DNA from: Allium sativum
Lineage: Eukaryota; Streptophyta; Magnoliopsida; Asparagales; Amaryllidaceae
Assembly (NCBI GenBank): GCA_030737875.1
Contig: CM060912.1
Span: 460,788,310-460,852,309 of the forward strand
Reading direction: 5' to 3'
Length of the DNA stretch: 64,000 nt
A program made the translations under genes and the position numbers. Each line of letters opens with the position of its first letter. Within the stretch, counting starts at the first letter, position 1. Shown here in pieces: positions 1 through 12,530 of this stretch. The notes beneath the pieces are model-generated. The model was not told the origin of the DNA, made no database searches, and worked only from the letters and a program-made list of their open reading frames with translations.

Positions 1-1023
1 ACATACAGACCAAGATGGTCGACATACTGACTAGGTTTTAGGTCCGATAGGATCGGGGAACGTATTGTTCAGGTATAACCAAACAATGACGGCTGACCGG
101 CCGCCCCTAGACGCACGTGCGCGTAAGTCCAGAGGCATGTGCTAGATTGTCTCGAATTCAGAAAGGAAGATTCATTGCCTTGGTTCATAGATGGAAATCC
201 AAATTTCAATACGCGATTTTATGGTTTTAGTTGTAAACCTATATGGCGACATAGTAGGATGGTGTACTATGCCGTCCAGGATTGATACATTTATATTCGA
301 AATTGATTTCTGCACTTACAATAATAAAAGATAAATTTCGCGTATCAAGCATGTTTGGCTATTATGAGGTAAAACTCTATCCTCCGGCTTGCACTTGCAT
401 TGTATGATGGGAGCTGAGTCTTATAATAGCTTCATTTTTTCTTTTAGCATTGCATTGTTTGTTTTATGCACTGGTATTCTTGGGAGTAAACTCGTTCCAT
501 GTTATATGGCATGGTCCTGTGATTTACCCAACTTTAAAATAAAGTTAATAACTGTTTTAGTTCTCACACAAGTCCCATGACTGATTTGGAGTTTATAGTT
601 TTCCACCTAAACTCTGGATGCTTATATTTTCTACACAGACAGCTAGTAGTTTTGGTTTCACAGATATTTCTTTTCATAGGATCCTGGATTACGGATGGAG
701 AAATACTCAGGAATGCTTTTTATCCGTGTATTTCTTTCAGTTGTGTTAGTTGATGTTTCCCACTACACATTATATTTATGTATTTAAAATTCCACGTTTT
801 TGGTAATTTATTGATCTCTGATACTTTTTCGGCTATGCATTATTATTCGTACTCTGATATTCTTGTACTCTGATGCAAACTGTTGTAATAGAAATAAAAA
901 GTTCTATTGTTCTGTATTCTGATGCGTCATGTTGTTACGACAATCCGAGGATTTCTGTCATTTTGGATCGGACCTGTGCTGTTTACGGTCGATTCGAAGG
1001 GCGGCGATTTTTGGGTTGTTCCA
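1..1023 (+). mobile_element. Giant-LTR element X1: 3' part of the 5' LTR
   Basis: This segment matches 39100-40122 (end of the X2 LTR) closely, including a shared stretch around 25-110 (gactaggttttaggtccgat at about 29-48). It ends in TTCCA and is followed two bases later by a tRNA-Met primer site, which marks the LTR/internal boundary at 1023. The upstream part of the LTR lies outside the window. No open frame of protein-like character is present. The same LTR group appears in reverse at 7645-14338 and 49721-59858. Confidence 0.8.
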
Positions 1024-1025
1024 GT

Positions 1026-1042
1026 TGGTATTAGAGCTTTGG
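1026..1042 (+). other. Primer binding site, tRNA-iMet type
   Basis: TGGTATTAGAGCTTTGG lies two bases after the LTR end. It matches the plant initiator tRNA-Met primer site TGGTATCAGAGC with one change (C to T at the seventh base). Confidence 0.75.
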
Positions 1043-1173
1043 TTTGCAAAGCTCCGAGAATACGACATATTATAACGAGATGAAAGAATTCATTAGAGAT
1101 AAGATTAGTAACATCTTATGAGAATGACTCGTTAGAGATAGGGTTAGTAATGCCCTAGAATGAGTTTGAAGAG

Positions 1174-1175
<2 letters not shown>

Positions 1176-1204
<29 letters not shown>
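1176..1204. repeat. (TA)n microsatellite
   Basis: About 14 TA units in the internal region of X1. The corresponding part of X2 is missing. Confidence 0.9.
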
Positions 1205-1206
<2 letters not shown>

Positions 1207-1708
1207 AAAAAATGAATTTATTTTTGAAAAATTATATCTTACAATAAGTATTTGAGTATTTTATTTAATTATGAATTTGGACTATCGAGTATGAGAAGAT
1301 TTTGCATATACGTCTGATCCACGTGTATACGAAGTCTCAAATTTACTGGGTAGATATAGAATCACACTCTAGTCGTCCGGGGATAATTCTGATGATGATG
1401 CATCATCATCAGTGTTTATGTTTGTTTTTCGTAAGTGGGATATGTTTATGATTCCAATTGACTGGTGTGAGAAGAAAGAACTTAGTTAGAGTTTATTGTT
1501 TGTGATTTGGCCTTGAAATTATATTTTTGAATATATAAAAGATATATGTTTGAAAGGTTAATTAACAAATTGATTGCCGGTTGTGATGTGTGATTATTAG
1601 TTTAACTAATAAAAAACATTGCAATAACAAAACCAACATGAGAATGAAAGGTAAATTAAGTCAAATCAAATCTAATGTAGAACTGAATTGAAAATTGATT
1701 CGAATTGG

Positions 1709-1741
<33 letters not shown>
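1709..1741. repeat. (AT)n(GT)n microsatellite
   Basis: Compound dinucleotide run. The equivalent site in X2 (near 22350) has only a few units, so the run expanded in X1. Confidence 0.9.
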
Positions 1742-1742
<1 letters not shown>

Positions 1743-2102
1743 TGAACAAGTGATTGGTTAGAGCTAAGAAGAGGAATAAAATTATATACCTAACAAATAG
1801 AAACATATTTACTGGATTGATTGGATTTGATGAATTTATGAGCCAATTTGCAAGCCGCTTGGCTTTTTGATTTTCTTTTTGATTTATGAGGGCCTAGAGA
1901 GGCAAGTTGTATTTGTACAGATCAATCCGTACAAAGGAGGTTATGGAGAATTTTTTTGGAAATTTAAGGCGTTTGCTAAATTTCAAGAAATTAGAAACTT
2001 ATTAGAAACTGAAAAGTTGAAGAACTTGAGTCAAGCGAAGGTTGATTTGGTTAAGTAAACGACCTTCGGTTACTTCGTTCCTTTTCGAGGACGAAAAGTT
2101 TT

Positions 2103-2115
2103 AAGTGGGGGAGAT
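2103..2115 (+). other. Polypurine tract of X1
   Basis: AAGTGGGGGAGAT directly precedes TGTAATAACCC, the start of the 3' LTR. The X2 copy (22707-22719) reads AAATGAGGAGAT. Confidence 0.7.
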
Positions 2116-2993
2116 TGTAATAACCCTGAATTTTGGAACATTTAAAATTTATTTTAATTGATTTTAATGAAAATTAAAATTTTTAAATGATTTATTTTCA
2201 GAATAAACGACTTAGAATTTATTTTAAAATGAAGATTGAACATATAAATTTAAAATTTTAAATAAAACAAACTCGTAACGTCGCGGTAGTTTGAAATTTT
2301 AGTTTGGAATTTCAATTGAATGTACAGAATTCAAAATAGGCCGGACTTCAGTAAAACAAGAAACATCATGATCTATTTAATAATATCTTTCTAATGAATG
2401 TAAGAAATTGAGATTACATGTTATAAATTGTAAGTTATGCCCAATTTAAAATTTTAAAATAGTCGTAATGGAATTCCTTAATATTTTAATATTATATAAG
2501 CTTTTAAAAATAACCGTGTTGCAAACGACCTCCATTTTCGAAGAAACCTGTTTTGTTGGATCTGAAACGTCAAATAATTGTTAAGTTTAAAATTTTAAGT
2601 CAATTGGAATTACTATGTAAGCGTGGTAAAAATAAACGCGTATTGAATTTGAGTTGAATTTAATAAAAGATAGAAATAAAGCCATTATGCAGACGATCTC
2701 AAATTCGGCTAAGCCAAGTTCATTAGAACCGTATTTGTGAAACATAACTAGATTTAAAATTTCGTAATTTTTGGAGTCAGTATGTGGTCGTGGTAAATTA
2801 AAACATACGTTCAAATTCAATATTTAACGTTATATTTTAAGTTTGATAAAAACTAATTAAAATAATTGAATCAGCTTATGAAACATATCTCATTGTGTCC
2901 GGAGTGCGGGTATTTGGTTAGGGGTGAAAGTCATTGGGGTTCGTTCGGAGTTCAGAGCGTTAAACAAGTAACGTTGGAATTTAATATTATTCA

Positions 2994-3028
<35 letters not shown>

Positions 3029-3310
3029 GCAAACCTTAAACCCTCAATAATTCTACACCGTCGTATACCCTAAATCGGTGGCCGATTTCATCCCATTTTA
3101 ATTCCCTAATATCTTCCAATCCACAAACTAATTTTAAAAGCTTAAAACATGAAGATCAAAGAGAATTTCGAGATCATTAAATCTGTATGGGTTTGATCAA
3201 GTATAGCGCAACAATTTGAGAGGAATGGGGCCACGAACTCATGCCATTCGCAGGCGGTTTCAGGCTCGAAGGGGCCACCGAGTTCGAAGCGCCTCCATGC
3301 GTAGGTAGGC
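2116..3310 (+). mobile_element. X1 3' LTR, 5' portion
   Basis: The LTR starts TGTAATAACCCTGAATTTTG, as at 22720. Similarity to X2 runs to 3310, where X1 breaks off at GTAGGTAGGCG and CACTA-like DNA begins, while X2 continues at about 23898. Inside is a (TA)n run at 2999-3026 that is much shorter in X2. Confidence 0.75.
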
Positions 3311-3345
3311 GCATTACAAGAAAAATTGCTTTTAACTGCAATGCA
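3311..3345 (+). mobile_element. CACTA-like terminal end
   Basis: CATTACAAGAAAAATTGC closely resembles the plant CACTA terminal consensus CACTACAAGAAAA, with one substitution (C to T in CACTA). It sits exactly where the X1 LTR sequence is interrupted. I could not find the matching inverted end anywhere to the right, so the element is truncated or has been rearranged. No transposase was seen. Confidence 0.45.
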
Positions 3346-5377
3346 TAACAGCGTTTGAAAGGAGACTACTGCTGTAGAACGTTTCTTAAATAAGGAAAAA
3401 CAAACACAACAGGTCATAATGCTGACATCTTCATTTACTAAAATTCCCAAAGACGCTCCCGATGAAATTTTCATTGCCGCTTAAAAATAATTCCCCTCTT
3501 CTACCCGTTGAAATTTTCATTGTTGCTTAAAACTAATTCCCCTCTTCTACCCAATACAAACAATCTAATTCACCTCCGCTCTGCAAATCTTTCAATACAA
3601 TCCTCTCCTACTTTGATATTGTTGAATAACATCGGCTAATCAACCTAGTTGATTAACCCTAGATTGAAATCGAATTATGTCGCCAGATTTGGGGTTAGAA
3701 AAACTAAGCTGGATCTTTTGCTAGGTACCTCTGTCTTCATCGGTTATATGCTTCTACTTTGGTTTCTTTTTGTTGACTATGTGGAAATATGCAGTTTAAT
3801 TTATGTATGTAGGTGCGTTATGGTGTATTAAAACTATTTCTAAATTCTGCCTGAACTGAGTTAACATCTTCATATTTGCATAGATATATTTTGCAATTTG
3901 TTTTGTAAAAGCATATTATGTGGAAATTCTTAATCTTTTATTTTTTTCAAAAGCAGGTTAAGTTTATTTTGAAATTAAAAAAATGTATTGCTTTTGATTT
4001 GAGTTGTTAGGCTTATATCTGAATTGCGAATTGTAGTGTAAACTATCTAGGATAGCTTTAGAATAAACATTATAAAAAAATAGTCTAATCCAAATGTTTT
4101 CTCTTTTATTATACTTGTTTTTAGGCCACTTACCGCAACTGTCTCTTAACATTTGGAGCCGTCTTTTACCTCAGGTTTGTCTAATTTTAATTTTTATAGT
4201 ATGTAAACTTTACTCGTTTGATCTATTGTTGCACTGAGATTAAGTAAATATTTTATTAGTTGTTTGGTCTGGATGTTGTAAATCAAAGTAGGGTGTCCCT
4301 GATTATCTCTCCTTTCGTGTTTGTCTTTTGTTGTTCAGGTGATGCATCTCATGATTTGTTAATTAGTTCATCTAATAAAAGAAAGAAGTGATTTTTATTG
4401 GTTTCTATCACAATATTTCTTTGTTTTGGTTTAGTTTATTCAAATGTTGTCAAAATACGATCTTATTAAAAAGTATTTTCAATCTCATAAACAAAGTTTC
4501 GTATTAATATATATCATCTCTTGATTTCACAAGCTGTAATAAGTTGAGTGGTTTGATTTTATCCGTTCACAGTTTTCAGTTTTTATCTAGTTTATTTAAT
4601 ATGTACTCATTAATGACCATTTTTATTTTACTTTACTTTGGTTCTCAATCTATTTTTTTTATTTTGAAAAGGTTCTTGCTTCTATGTTTTACTTTTCAGA
4701 CTCATTGCGATAGCAAAGGATCAATGTAACGCTACTTATATTTCATTAATTTGTACATGTTTGTCGTACCATATCTCTTTTCAGCACTAGTTCTTTGATC
4801 TTGTTAAAATTGTATTGTTAGTAATTCAAAATTAAACCCAAATCTACAAATATGCCTTTTAACACTCTGGCGCTACATTACAGACCTCATTTTAAATAGA
4901 TGAATATGATTACATTCGTGTAAATAGTTAACAATACTTTCTTTTAAATCTCCATTAGGCATCTGATGTTTTCAGTTATTTAAAAATTTGATTATAAAGT
5001 TCAACTTTTACATTCAGTATATTTAATTGTGTTTTGATTTGTAGACTGGCAAACCAGTTGCATTTAGTACTTCTCAGGAAAGTCAACAAGAATTAGGAAT
5101 TGTGTCCGAAATAACCCTGTGGCCTGCCAAATATGTTTTCGTTGTTCTCAACTGTTGATAATCCTATGTGTAGATTGTGTTTGCCTTTTTCAATCATACT
5201 ATGAAGTTCTTCACAAGCACTAGAGGAGGTTCATTAAGTTTCTCAATTCATGGTAAAGCAAACAGAGTATTCGTTAATTATCTATGAATCCCAATTTGGT
5301 AAAATATGAATTATAAGTTTTAACACAGGTGCGTTTACATCAATCATAGATGTTGTCACTGTGGTATAAGGTCTAAA

Positions 5378-5464
5378 TGATATTGATGAGGCAGAGTTGA
5401 ATAGCATAAAAATCAGGAAGATTCCTAAATTTTATGCTATTCAACTCATACCTTATCAATATCA
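5378..5464. repeat. Foldback (hairpin) copy 1
   Basis: Two arms of about 37 bases are inverted around a short loop near GGAAGATTCC. The outer arms TGATATTGATGAGG and CCTTATCAATATCA pair with one mismatch, the middle with GAGTTGAATAGCAT against ATGCTATTCAACTC. Compared with copy 2, this copy has lost a base in the 5' arm (GGCAGAG instead of GGCAAGAG) and has ATAC for TTGC in the 3' arm. Confidence 0.75.
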
Positions 5465-6267
5465 TAGGTAACCTGAAGATTGTGGACTTTGGTTAAGCGG
5501 CTTTACTGGGATGGTTGTGTTACTTCACACTACGTGTGGGACTCCGGCTCATGCAGTTGCTGTGATTGTTGACGGCTCCCGGTCGTTCATGCTAGAAATT
5601 CAGGCATGCGTTTGGGTTTGTACTCCTATGATAATATTAAGTTTTGTCATTATTCTATTGAGGAAAAAGCTTTGGCTGAACACCTAAATTTGTATCTAGT
5701 TCATTCAAAAAAAAAATCTTTCCAAATGATCAATAACTGGCATTCATTTATTTCAAAATGCTTTAAACTTCTCACCGGTGATAAGTTTGCTCGTATTCTT
5801 TAACATTCGTTTATCTTACTGTGAAACCATTGCAGGTCTCTATGTTCTAATGAAACCTAAATTTGTATTCTTTGCAGGCGCTATGTGCTATTGATTCTGC
5901 CATGTTAAGAAAATTTAATGGTGTATTAGATAACTTCAAATTTGCATGAGCGAATGAAAGTAATGCCTTTGTTTCAACATATTTGCGTTCACATTGTTAT
6001 CAACAAATTGCCATGTGTTTAAATTTGAATAATTTACTAAAATTATTTAAATGTCTATGCCATTACCTGCGGTGATTGAACCAGACTTCACAGGTATATT
6101 TTTTTCCCACTTGGTAGGGAGGCCCAAGTTTCTCAATTCATGGTTAAATAGACAAGGTATTCGTTAATTATCTATGAATCCCAGTTTGGTAAAATCTGAA
6201 TTATAAGTTTTAACACAGGTGCATTCACATTAATAATTGATGTTGCCACTGTGGTATAAGGTCTAAA

Positions 6268-6355
6268 TGATATTGATGAGGCAAGAGTTGAATAGCATAA
6301 AAATTGGGAAGATTCCTAAATTTTATGCTATTCAACTCTTGCCTTATCAATATCA
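6268..6355. repeat. Foldback (hairpin) copy 2, nearly perfect
   Basis: The 5' arm (6268-6304) and 3' arm (6318-6355) pair almost perfectly. AGAGTTGAATAGCATAAAA faces TTTTATGCTATTCAACTCT, closed by a roughly 13-base loop. Size and pairing resemble a plant miRNA precursor or a very small foldback transposon. It lies inside the larger direct repeat 6128-6453. Confidence 0.8.
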
Positions 6356-6769
6356 TAGGTAATCTGAAGATTATGGACTTTGGTTAAGCGCCTTTACTGG
6401 GCTGGATGTGTTGCTTCGCACTACGCATAGGACTCCGGCTCATGATGTGATGGCGCAAAGGTCACCTAAATTCTCATCACGCAAAGGTAACTAATAATGT
6501 TATTTAGTTATTTTCAGTAAGTAATTTCCTTTATGTTATATATACCTGATTATTTCAGTAATTAATCCAATTTGATCTTTGAAGTATTATACTTCATAGA
6601 TTTTTTTTAATTTATAATTGTTTCAACTTGGGTTTTAAATACAGAATTAGAAATAACATCGACAATTTGTTATACAAACATAGAAGCACAAGATTATACC
6701 AAGAGGGATCATGTGCGTTTAGTCTTACACATTCTATTGATTTCTCACATGTTTGTGGCTAATTACCGC

Positions 6770-6773
<4 letters not shown>

Positions 6774-6800
<27 letters not shown>

Positions 6801-6801
6801 T
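6774..6801. repeat. (AT)n microsatellite
   Basis: About 14 AT units in the anonymous region. Confidence 0.9.
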
Positions 6802-7639
6802 TGAAATTGGGTAAATTTTTATTTCATTCCATAAAGCCGGGTCGGCCCAAATGTTACAAAGCCCGAACTGAAAATACAATAAGATTATTATTTCATTATC
6901 CCAATAGGGAAATTTGCGCAGAAGCATCTTCAATCCATAGTGTAGATCATTGAATCGCTCTTGCTCTTAATAGCAACTTGCTTTTTTGTTATGCTAACGA
7001 ACTAAAAATAAAAGCATTTTCCCTTTGGATCGATCAGGTATGTTTTATATAATGATGTGTTCCAATGCAAATTAGGGCTTGAAACTAATAATTCACCTTC
7101 CATATGTTTAAGGGTAGAAAGCCGTTATTATACTCTTGGAAATTCGGTCACTTGCATGAGTTCAGACCTACATAGTACACACTCAATAAATACTGTTTAA
7201 GTGGATAACTCTGTTTCGACTGAGGTATGCCTAAGATTCATATTTAAGTTGATAATCTTTACAAACATAACACTGTTAGAAACAGAGCGTATAACATTCC
7301 GGTCATACAAAAGTTTGCAGCAATGATTCTCCAGTATGAAATTGTACTTCAAATATTTCATATCCGTGCTTTTGACAATAAATTTCTCTCTTGTCTTAAT
7401 AAATTTTGGAATAAGAGTGTCTTGATTGCATATTTGCTTAATTGATGCACTTGGTGATAAATTTAGCCAAGATTTTCCACTAGAATGTTGCATCTGAAAT
7501 GATAATGAATATCTTGGATACTTGATTGAACTTTGTAAGAGTTCTAATGTTTCTTATTGGTTGCAACTGAAAAATCTGCCAAAATATTGTTGACCATTAT
7601 ATTGGTTGGTTTCAGCTGACAATTAATACTTGATAAATT

Positions 7640-7644
7640 GAAAT
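7640..7644. repeat. Target site duplication, left (GAAAT)
   Basis: GAAAT directly before the TG end of the solo LTR. The same five bases follow its other end at 14339-14343. Confidence 0.85.
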
Positions 7645-9475
7645 TGAAACGACCCAAACTTCCCAGTAAAGGAAAGACTGGAGTGTTTTGAGAATAATAC
7701 ACATCAGAACACAAACTGAAGAACATTTTATTGCTGATTACAACAATTACATCAGAGTACAAGAATATAACAGAATATGAATACTTATTACACAAAGAAA
7801 TACAATAATATCAGAGATTAAATTACATTTAAATAGCAGCGGAAAAATAATATAAATATACAACTGAGAGGAACACACGGATACAGAGCTTTCCGAGTAC
7901 CGCTTCAGCTGTTAACCAGGATCCTGTAAATATATCTGTAAAAGCTACTCGACTGCCCGTGTGGAAAATATGGGCATCCGAGTTTGCCAGTGAAACAAAC
8001 TACAGGTCAGTCATGAGACTGGTATGAGAAATCTTAACTTAACTTATCTAATAATAAGGCTAATCACAGGACCACGTCGCTAACGCGGAACGGGTTTACT
8101 CCATTGGATTGCCAGTGCATAAAATAAAGTAAATCGTTAAACAACGCAATGCTTTTTAGAAGAATGAAACCATTATAAGACCCAAGTCCCATCACACAAT
8201 GCAACGCAAACCGGAGGATAGGGTTTTACCTTATAATGGTCAAAAGATGCTTGATACGATAAAACGGATTTAATATTAGTGTGTATATCTTTGGGTATAT
8301 ATATATTTTAAAAAACATTTCAATCATAATGTATCAATCATAGACGGCGTAGTACCCCATCCTACTATTTCGCCATACTAGTTCTACAATCAAAACCGCA
8401 AGGTCGTATTGGAAATTGGATTTCCATCATGAAATCGAGGCTAGGGATCGTCCTCTCCGATTCGAGACACTCTAGCAAATGCCTCAGGATTCCCCGCAGT
8501 GAACCCTTGGAGCGGTAGGGCCGGTCCCCACCTAACGGTAGTGGATTAGTTATGCCTGAACACACGTTTCCCGGTTCCTTTGAACCTATAGTATGACCAC
8601 TAACGGCCTATAAATCCGAGGCGCCTCAAAATCCATCATCCACATAAGTAAAATGTCAGCCAGTTTAAGCACTGACACTACCCCTAGCTAGAAAGAAACG
8701 TGTGCACTCCCTACGGTCCATATCCCGTTTTTGACTCATACCGGGGTGTGAGGCTCGCGAAGCCTAGCTATACACAAAGCTATGCCGTAATAGGCTATAC
8801 TTTGATCATCCTACAAGGCTCTGCTTTTCAACAAAAGCCTTGATCAATTGTATCTTGGCGTGCCACATTGACAATTCACGCCATGCGATCAATCACTATT
8901 AATATATACCAGGGTGTTAAGTAGAGAATAAATTCTCCACCACCAAACAGACATACATTAATAGAAATCGATTTAATTCACATGGAACGAAATCCAATGT
9001 CAAACCCGCATCCATTTACAAGCTTATGCACTGGGTCTGAGCGAAAACCAAATCCGAACAATCAACAATAGTCCGGACGGCTACCACTGAAGCCCCTTCA
9101 AGGTAGCTACTCCCATCATGGGTCTCAGTAGCAACACATCCATCCGATGTGAAGATCGTCGGTCTTCAACCATCGTCTTCATCTTTGACTCTTCATCGCC
9201 GTAGTAATTATTCGGAATGGGTTAAACCCGGTCTTCCCGAATAACTCACGTATTTTTATAGTTAAAAATCGAGTACTATAAAAACACATCCAACGCCTCA
9301 TTCCAATTCAGAACATTCTTTTAATAAAATATTCACATTATTCTATCAAAGATAAATTCTTTACATTTATTCTTAAATCTTTCTTTTAAAGATTTACTAA
9401 AACACAATTCGGTTTTAGATATCAAAAATCATTATTCAATGATTATTGAAATTCAAGAAATTAATCTTATCTTTA

Positions 9476-9992
9476 ACTGGGTTAAAGAACTAATGTCATT
9501 TAAAACATAGTTCACGGTAAACCCAAAATCGTCTTCCATAAAATATGGAATCTCACAGAAATCAAATAGATATATAATCGTTATAAATTTCTGTATCCGA
9601 CCAATAATATAAATGTAATAACGACAAAGCCTCTTAAATTCCATATGTAGTATCAGTCTCCTTTTACAGAAGCTTATCTCGTTTATTATTAATTCGAATT
9701 CCATTCAACTCCAATTCAATATATTAAATTGGAAAACTTGGCTTTTGGAAAATTCCCATTTAAATCTTAATAAAAGATTTATAAATTCCAAATCATATTT
9801 TCACTGTCAGTTGGGTTAAAGAACACATGTCACTTAAAAACACGGTTCACAATAAACCCAACTCACATTTCATCTTATTTCAATTACTAAATATAATTGA
9901 AAACTTTAACAATCTAAATTAAAAGATTATTCTTTTCATACGGGGTTTAAGAACAGTGTTATTTAAGACACTATTCACGACAAACCCAAAAT
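9476..9992 (-). repeat. Palindromic units in LTR A (three copies)
   Basis: At about 9476-9528, 9812-9862 and 9940-9992 a ~50-base unit recurs: GGGTTAAAGAAC, then an inner inverted pair around ATTTAA, then TTCACGACAAACCC or a close variant. Outer GGGTT/AACCC and inner TGT/ACA arms make a two-tier palindrome. More copies lie in B, C, D and X2. Confidence 0.7.
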
Positions 9993-10574
9993 CCAATTTA
10001 TTCGATTTAATTTTCAATTAAATATTAACAAATTGGAAAACTTCATTAAATCTAAATTTAATGATTTACATTTGTTAATAACTAGTTCATTACGATAAAA
10101 ATATATTTTTCTAAAATGTATCCTTTTTCTAAAATATTCTTTTTCTAGAATATTTTCTAAAATTTCCTTTTTCTGGAATATACTTTATTGGAATGTGACT
10201 CAATCATCAACCATATATTGCATGTAATCAATAATCATGATAAATAATTATCAAGCATCCAAATAACAACCAAAGAGGATTCTACACTATATATTGGGAC
10301 TAGTGTAGATCAAATATCATCCCAACACCCGTGTGGGGTTTCATCCAACAAGCAATTAATAAATTATTTGTGCACTTGGGCGATGTGTAAAAATTATCGA
10401 TCCAATCACATAAACAAGTCGGATAACCTGTAAATGGAAGTGTAATATTCAGTTTGAATACACAAACATTATATTTAACACAACCGACATTTCAACATCA
10501 CAGACATATACTCCAAGCCATCGCTAATATCATATTTATAACGTGTGATCTTTTTATTGTAACTAATCGACAAT

Positions 10575-12530
10575 AAAAAATATATTAACTTTTATCTCTT
10601 TCGTGTAATCCCCTTTCAATGACCAAAAATGTATATTTTGGTGTAACTCTTTTTAATGACCAAAAATGACTATTTTGGTTAAACTCTTTTTAATGTAAAC
10701 GAAACTATACATTTTGATCTACTTCTTTTTTAATGTGACAAAAACTATACATTTTGATCTACTTCTTTTTAATGTACACAAAAACTATACATTTTGATCT
10801 ACTTCTTTTTAATGTGACAAAAATGTCCTTTTCACATTCATTCTTTTTATTTTGCCAAAAATGAGCATTTCATATTCATTCTTTTTATTTGACAAAAAGA
10901 ATTTCTTCTTTTATTTACAAAAAGAATGCAGATCTAAAGTCTACTCCTTTTTATTCCATATAAAATTACAAAAAAAGCAATTCTAAAATTTGTCATTCAT
11001 TCTGTTTAATGTATAAAAATATACACTTTTAACTCATTCCTTTTAACGTATAAAAATATACATTCTCAATTCATTCTTCTTAATGTATAAAAATATACAT
11101 TTTTAACTCATAACTTCTAATGCATGAAATTATACATTTTTATTTCATTCGTCTTTAAATGTACAAAAATATCCTCTTTATCTCATTCATGTCAAAGTGA
11201 CAAAAATGTCCTTTTTAATTTCCTTTATTTCAAAGTGACAAAAATGTCCTTTTAATCTTAATTTACTTTATTTCAAAGTGACAAAAATGTCCTTTTAATC
11301 TTAATTTACATTTTCTAACAGAAATGTACTTTTTATTCTAATATTCATTTTCTAGCAAAATGTACTTTTTATTCCAATATTCATTTTCTAGCAAAATGTA
11401 CTTTTTACTTTCTAATAAAAATTATGTTTAACTCTAATTCATTTTAGTGTAAACAAAATGCCAGTTTTGTCTAATTCACTTCAATGTAAACAGAATGAGT
11501 ATTTTTTTACTTCGCTCTTTTTAAATGATAAAAAGAATGTTTTTATTTCATTCTTTACATTTGACAAAAATGAATACTTTTGTCATTCTTTTACCTTTGA
11601 CCAAAAATGCATAATTTAGTCTAATCTTTTCAATGTACAAAATATGATAATTTTGTATAATCTTTTCAATGTTACAAAATATGCATTTTCTAATTCCTTC
11701 TTTTAATGTATAAAAATATACATTTTTTTTTACTCACTCTTTTTAATGTATAGAAATATACATTCTTAGCTTCTTCTTTCTAATGTATAAAACATATACA
11801 TTCTTAACTTCTTCTTTTTAATGTATAAAACATATACCTTCTTATCTTCTTCTTTTTAATGTATAATAATATACATTTTCTAACTCATTCTTTTAATGTA
11901 ATCAAATATGACAACAGAACATGATTTCTTTTTATTGGAAAGAATGATACTTAAAAATCTATTCTTTTGTTTTAAAAAAATGTTTAACAAAATATATTCT
12001 TTTGTTTGACAACAAACTTCTAATCAAAAATGCCATTTTGATTTGCATAACATATTGCAAATAAAAATGTCCATTTTTGTTTAACATAATCCGATTGACA
12101 AAAGTGTTGATTTTGTTTAATACTTCAAATGTAAACAAAATGGGATTTTTGTTTAATACTTCTAATGTAAACAAAAATGTTTCTTTTATCATATTTAACA
12201 TTTTTAAACAAAAATGTCCTTTTTTTTCATAATTAACATTTTTAAACAAAAATGTCCCTTTTTTCATATTTTACATTTTTAAACAAAAATGTCCTTTTTG
12301 TTACACTAATCATGGTTTGACAAAAATTGTGTCTTTTATTTCTATAAACATATTTGGGCAAAAATGTGTCTTTTATTTGTCTTTTATTCTACCATTCATA
12401 TATGGACAAAAATATGTCTTTTATTCTACCATTCATATATGGACACAAATATGTCTTTTATTCTAATATTCATATTTAGACAAAAATATGAATTTTTGTT
12501 TTATTCAACAAAAATGTGAATTTCTGTTTT
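10575..12530. repeat. Degenerate AT-rich minisatellite inside LTR A
   Basis: About 2 kb of repeats with a period of roughly 40-55 bases. The theme is an ACAAAAATGTCCTTTT or ATAAAAATATACATTTTTA core followed by a pyrimidine-rich spacer such as CTCATTCTTTTTAATG. The core is itself palindromic around ATAT. X2 lacks this block, so it expanded in this LTR. Open frames inside it (for example 11959-12267, minus) are products of the repeat. Confidence 0.85.

Larger units (their letters stand above)
1024..2115 (+). mobile_element. Internal region of giant-LTR element X1 (no gag/pol)
   Basis: Only about 1.09 kb separates the end of one LTR (1023) from the start of the next (2116). It begins with a primer-site match and ends with a polypurine tract, so both ends of an internal region are present. 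No protease, RT, RNase H or integrase motif was seen. A weak frame at about 1840-2057 (including QINPYKGGYG) could be a relic of a polyprotein tail but is not assignable, and its apparent start is TTG. From 1296 onward it is repeated at 21936-22719. The best reading is a LARD-like non-autonomous element or an internally deleted copy. Confidence 0.65.
3346..7639. other. Anonymous region with exon-like scraps and a 330-bp direct repeat
   Basis: No intact gene. Short stretches look like exons with plausible AG/GT borders: 4125-4174 (could read ATYRNCLLTFGAVFYL), 4700-4728 (LIAIAKDQCN), 5045-5150 (TGKPVAFSTSQESQQELG) and about 6450-6486. They are in plus orientation, which would fit gene pieces captured by a transposon, but I do not recognise the source genes. 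5232-5580 is repeated at 6128-6453 (roughly 88-90% identical by eye), each copy carrying a foldback. 3464-3543 contains a short tandem duplication. 6840-7640 shows nothing assignable. Confidence 0.5.

Noticed and set aside
1867..2058. 63-codon frame in the X1 internal region as a gene
   Set aside because: Starts with TTG, and the X2 copy has stops; kept only as a possible polyprotein relic.
3142..3474. 110-codon minus-strand frame
   Set aside because: Crosses the boundary between the X1 LTR and the CACTA-like end, so it is accidental.
11959..12267. 102-codon minus-strand frame rich in Lys/Phe
   Set aside because: Made of minisatellite units in LTR A.
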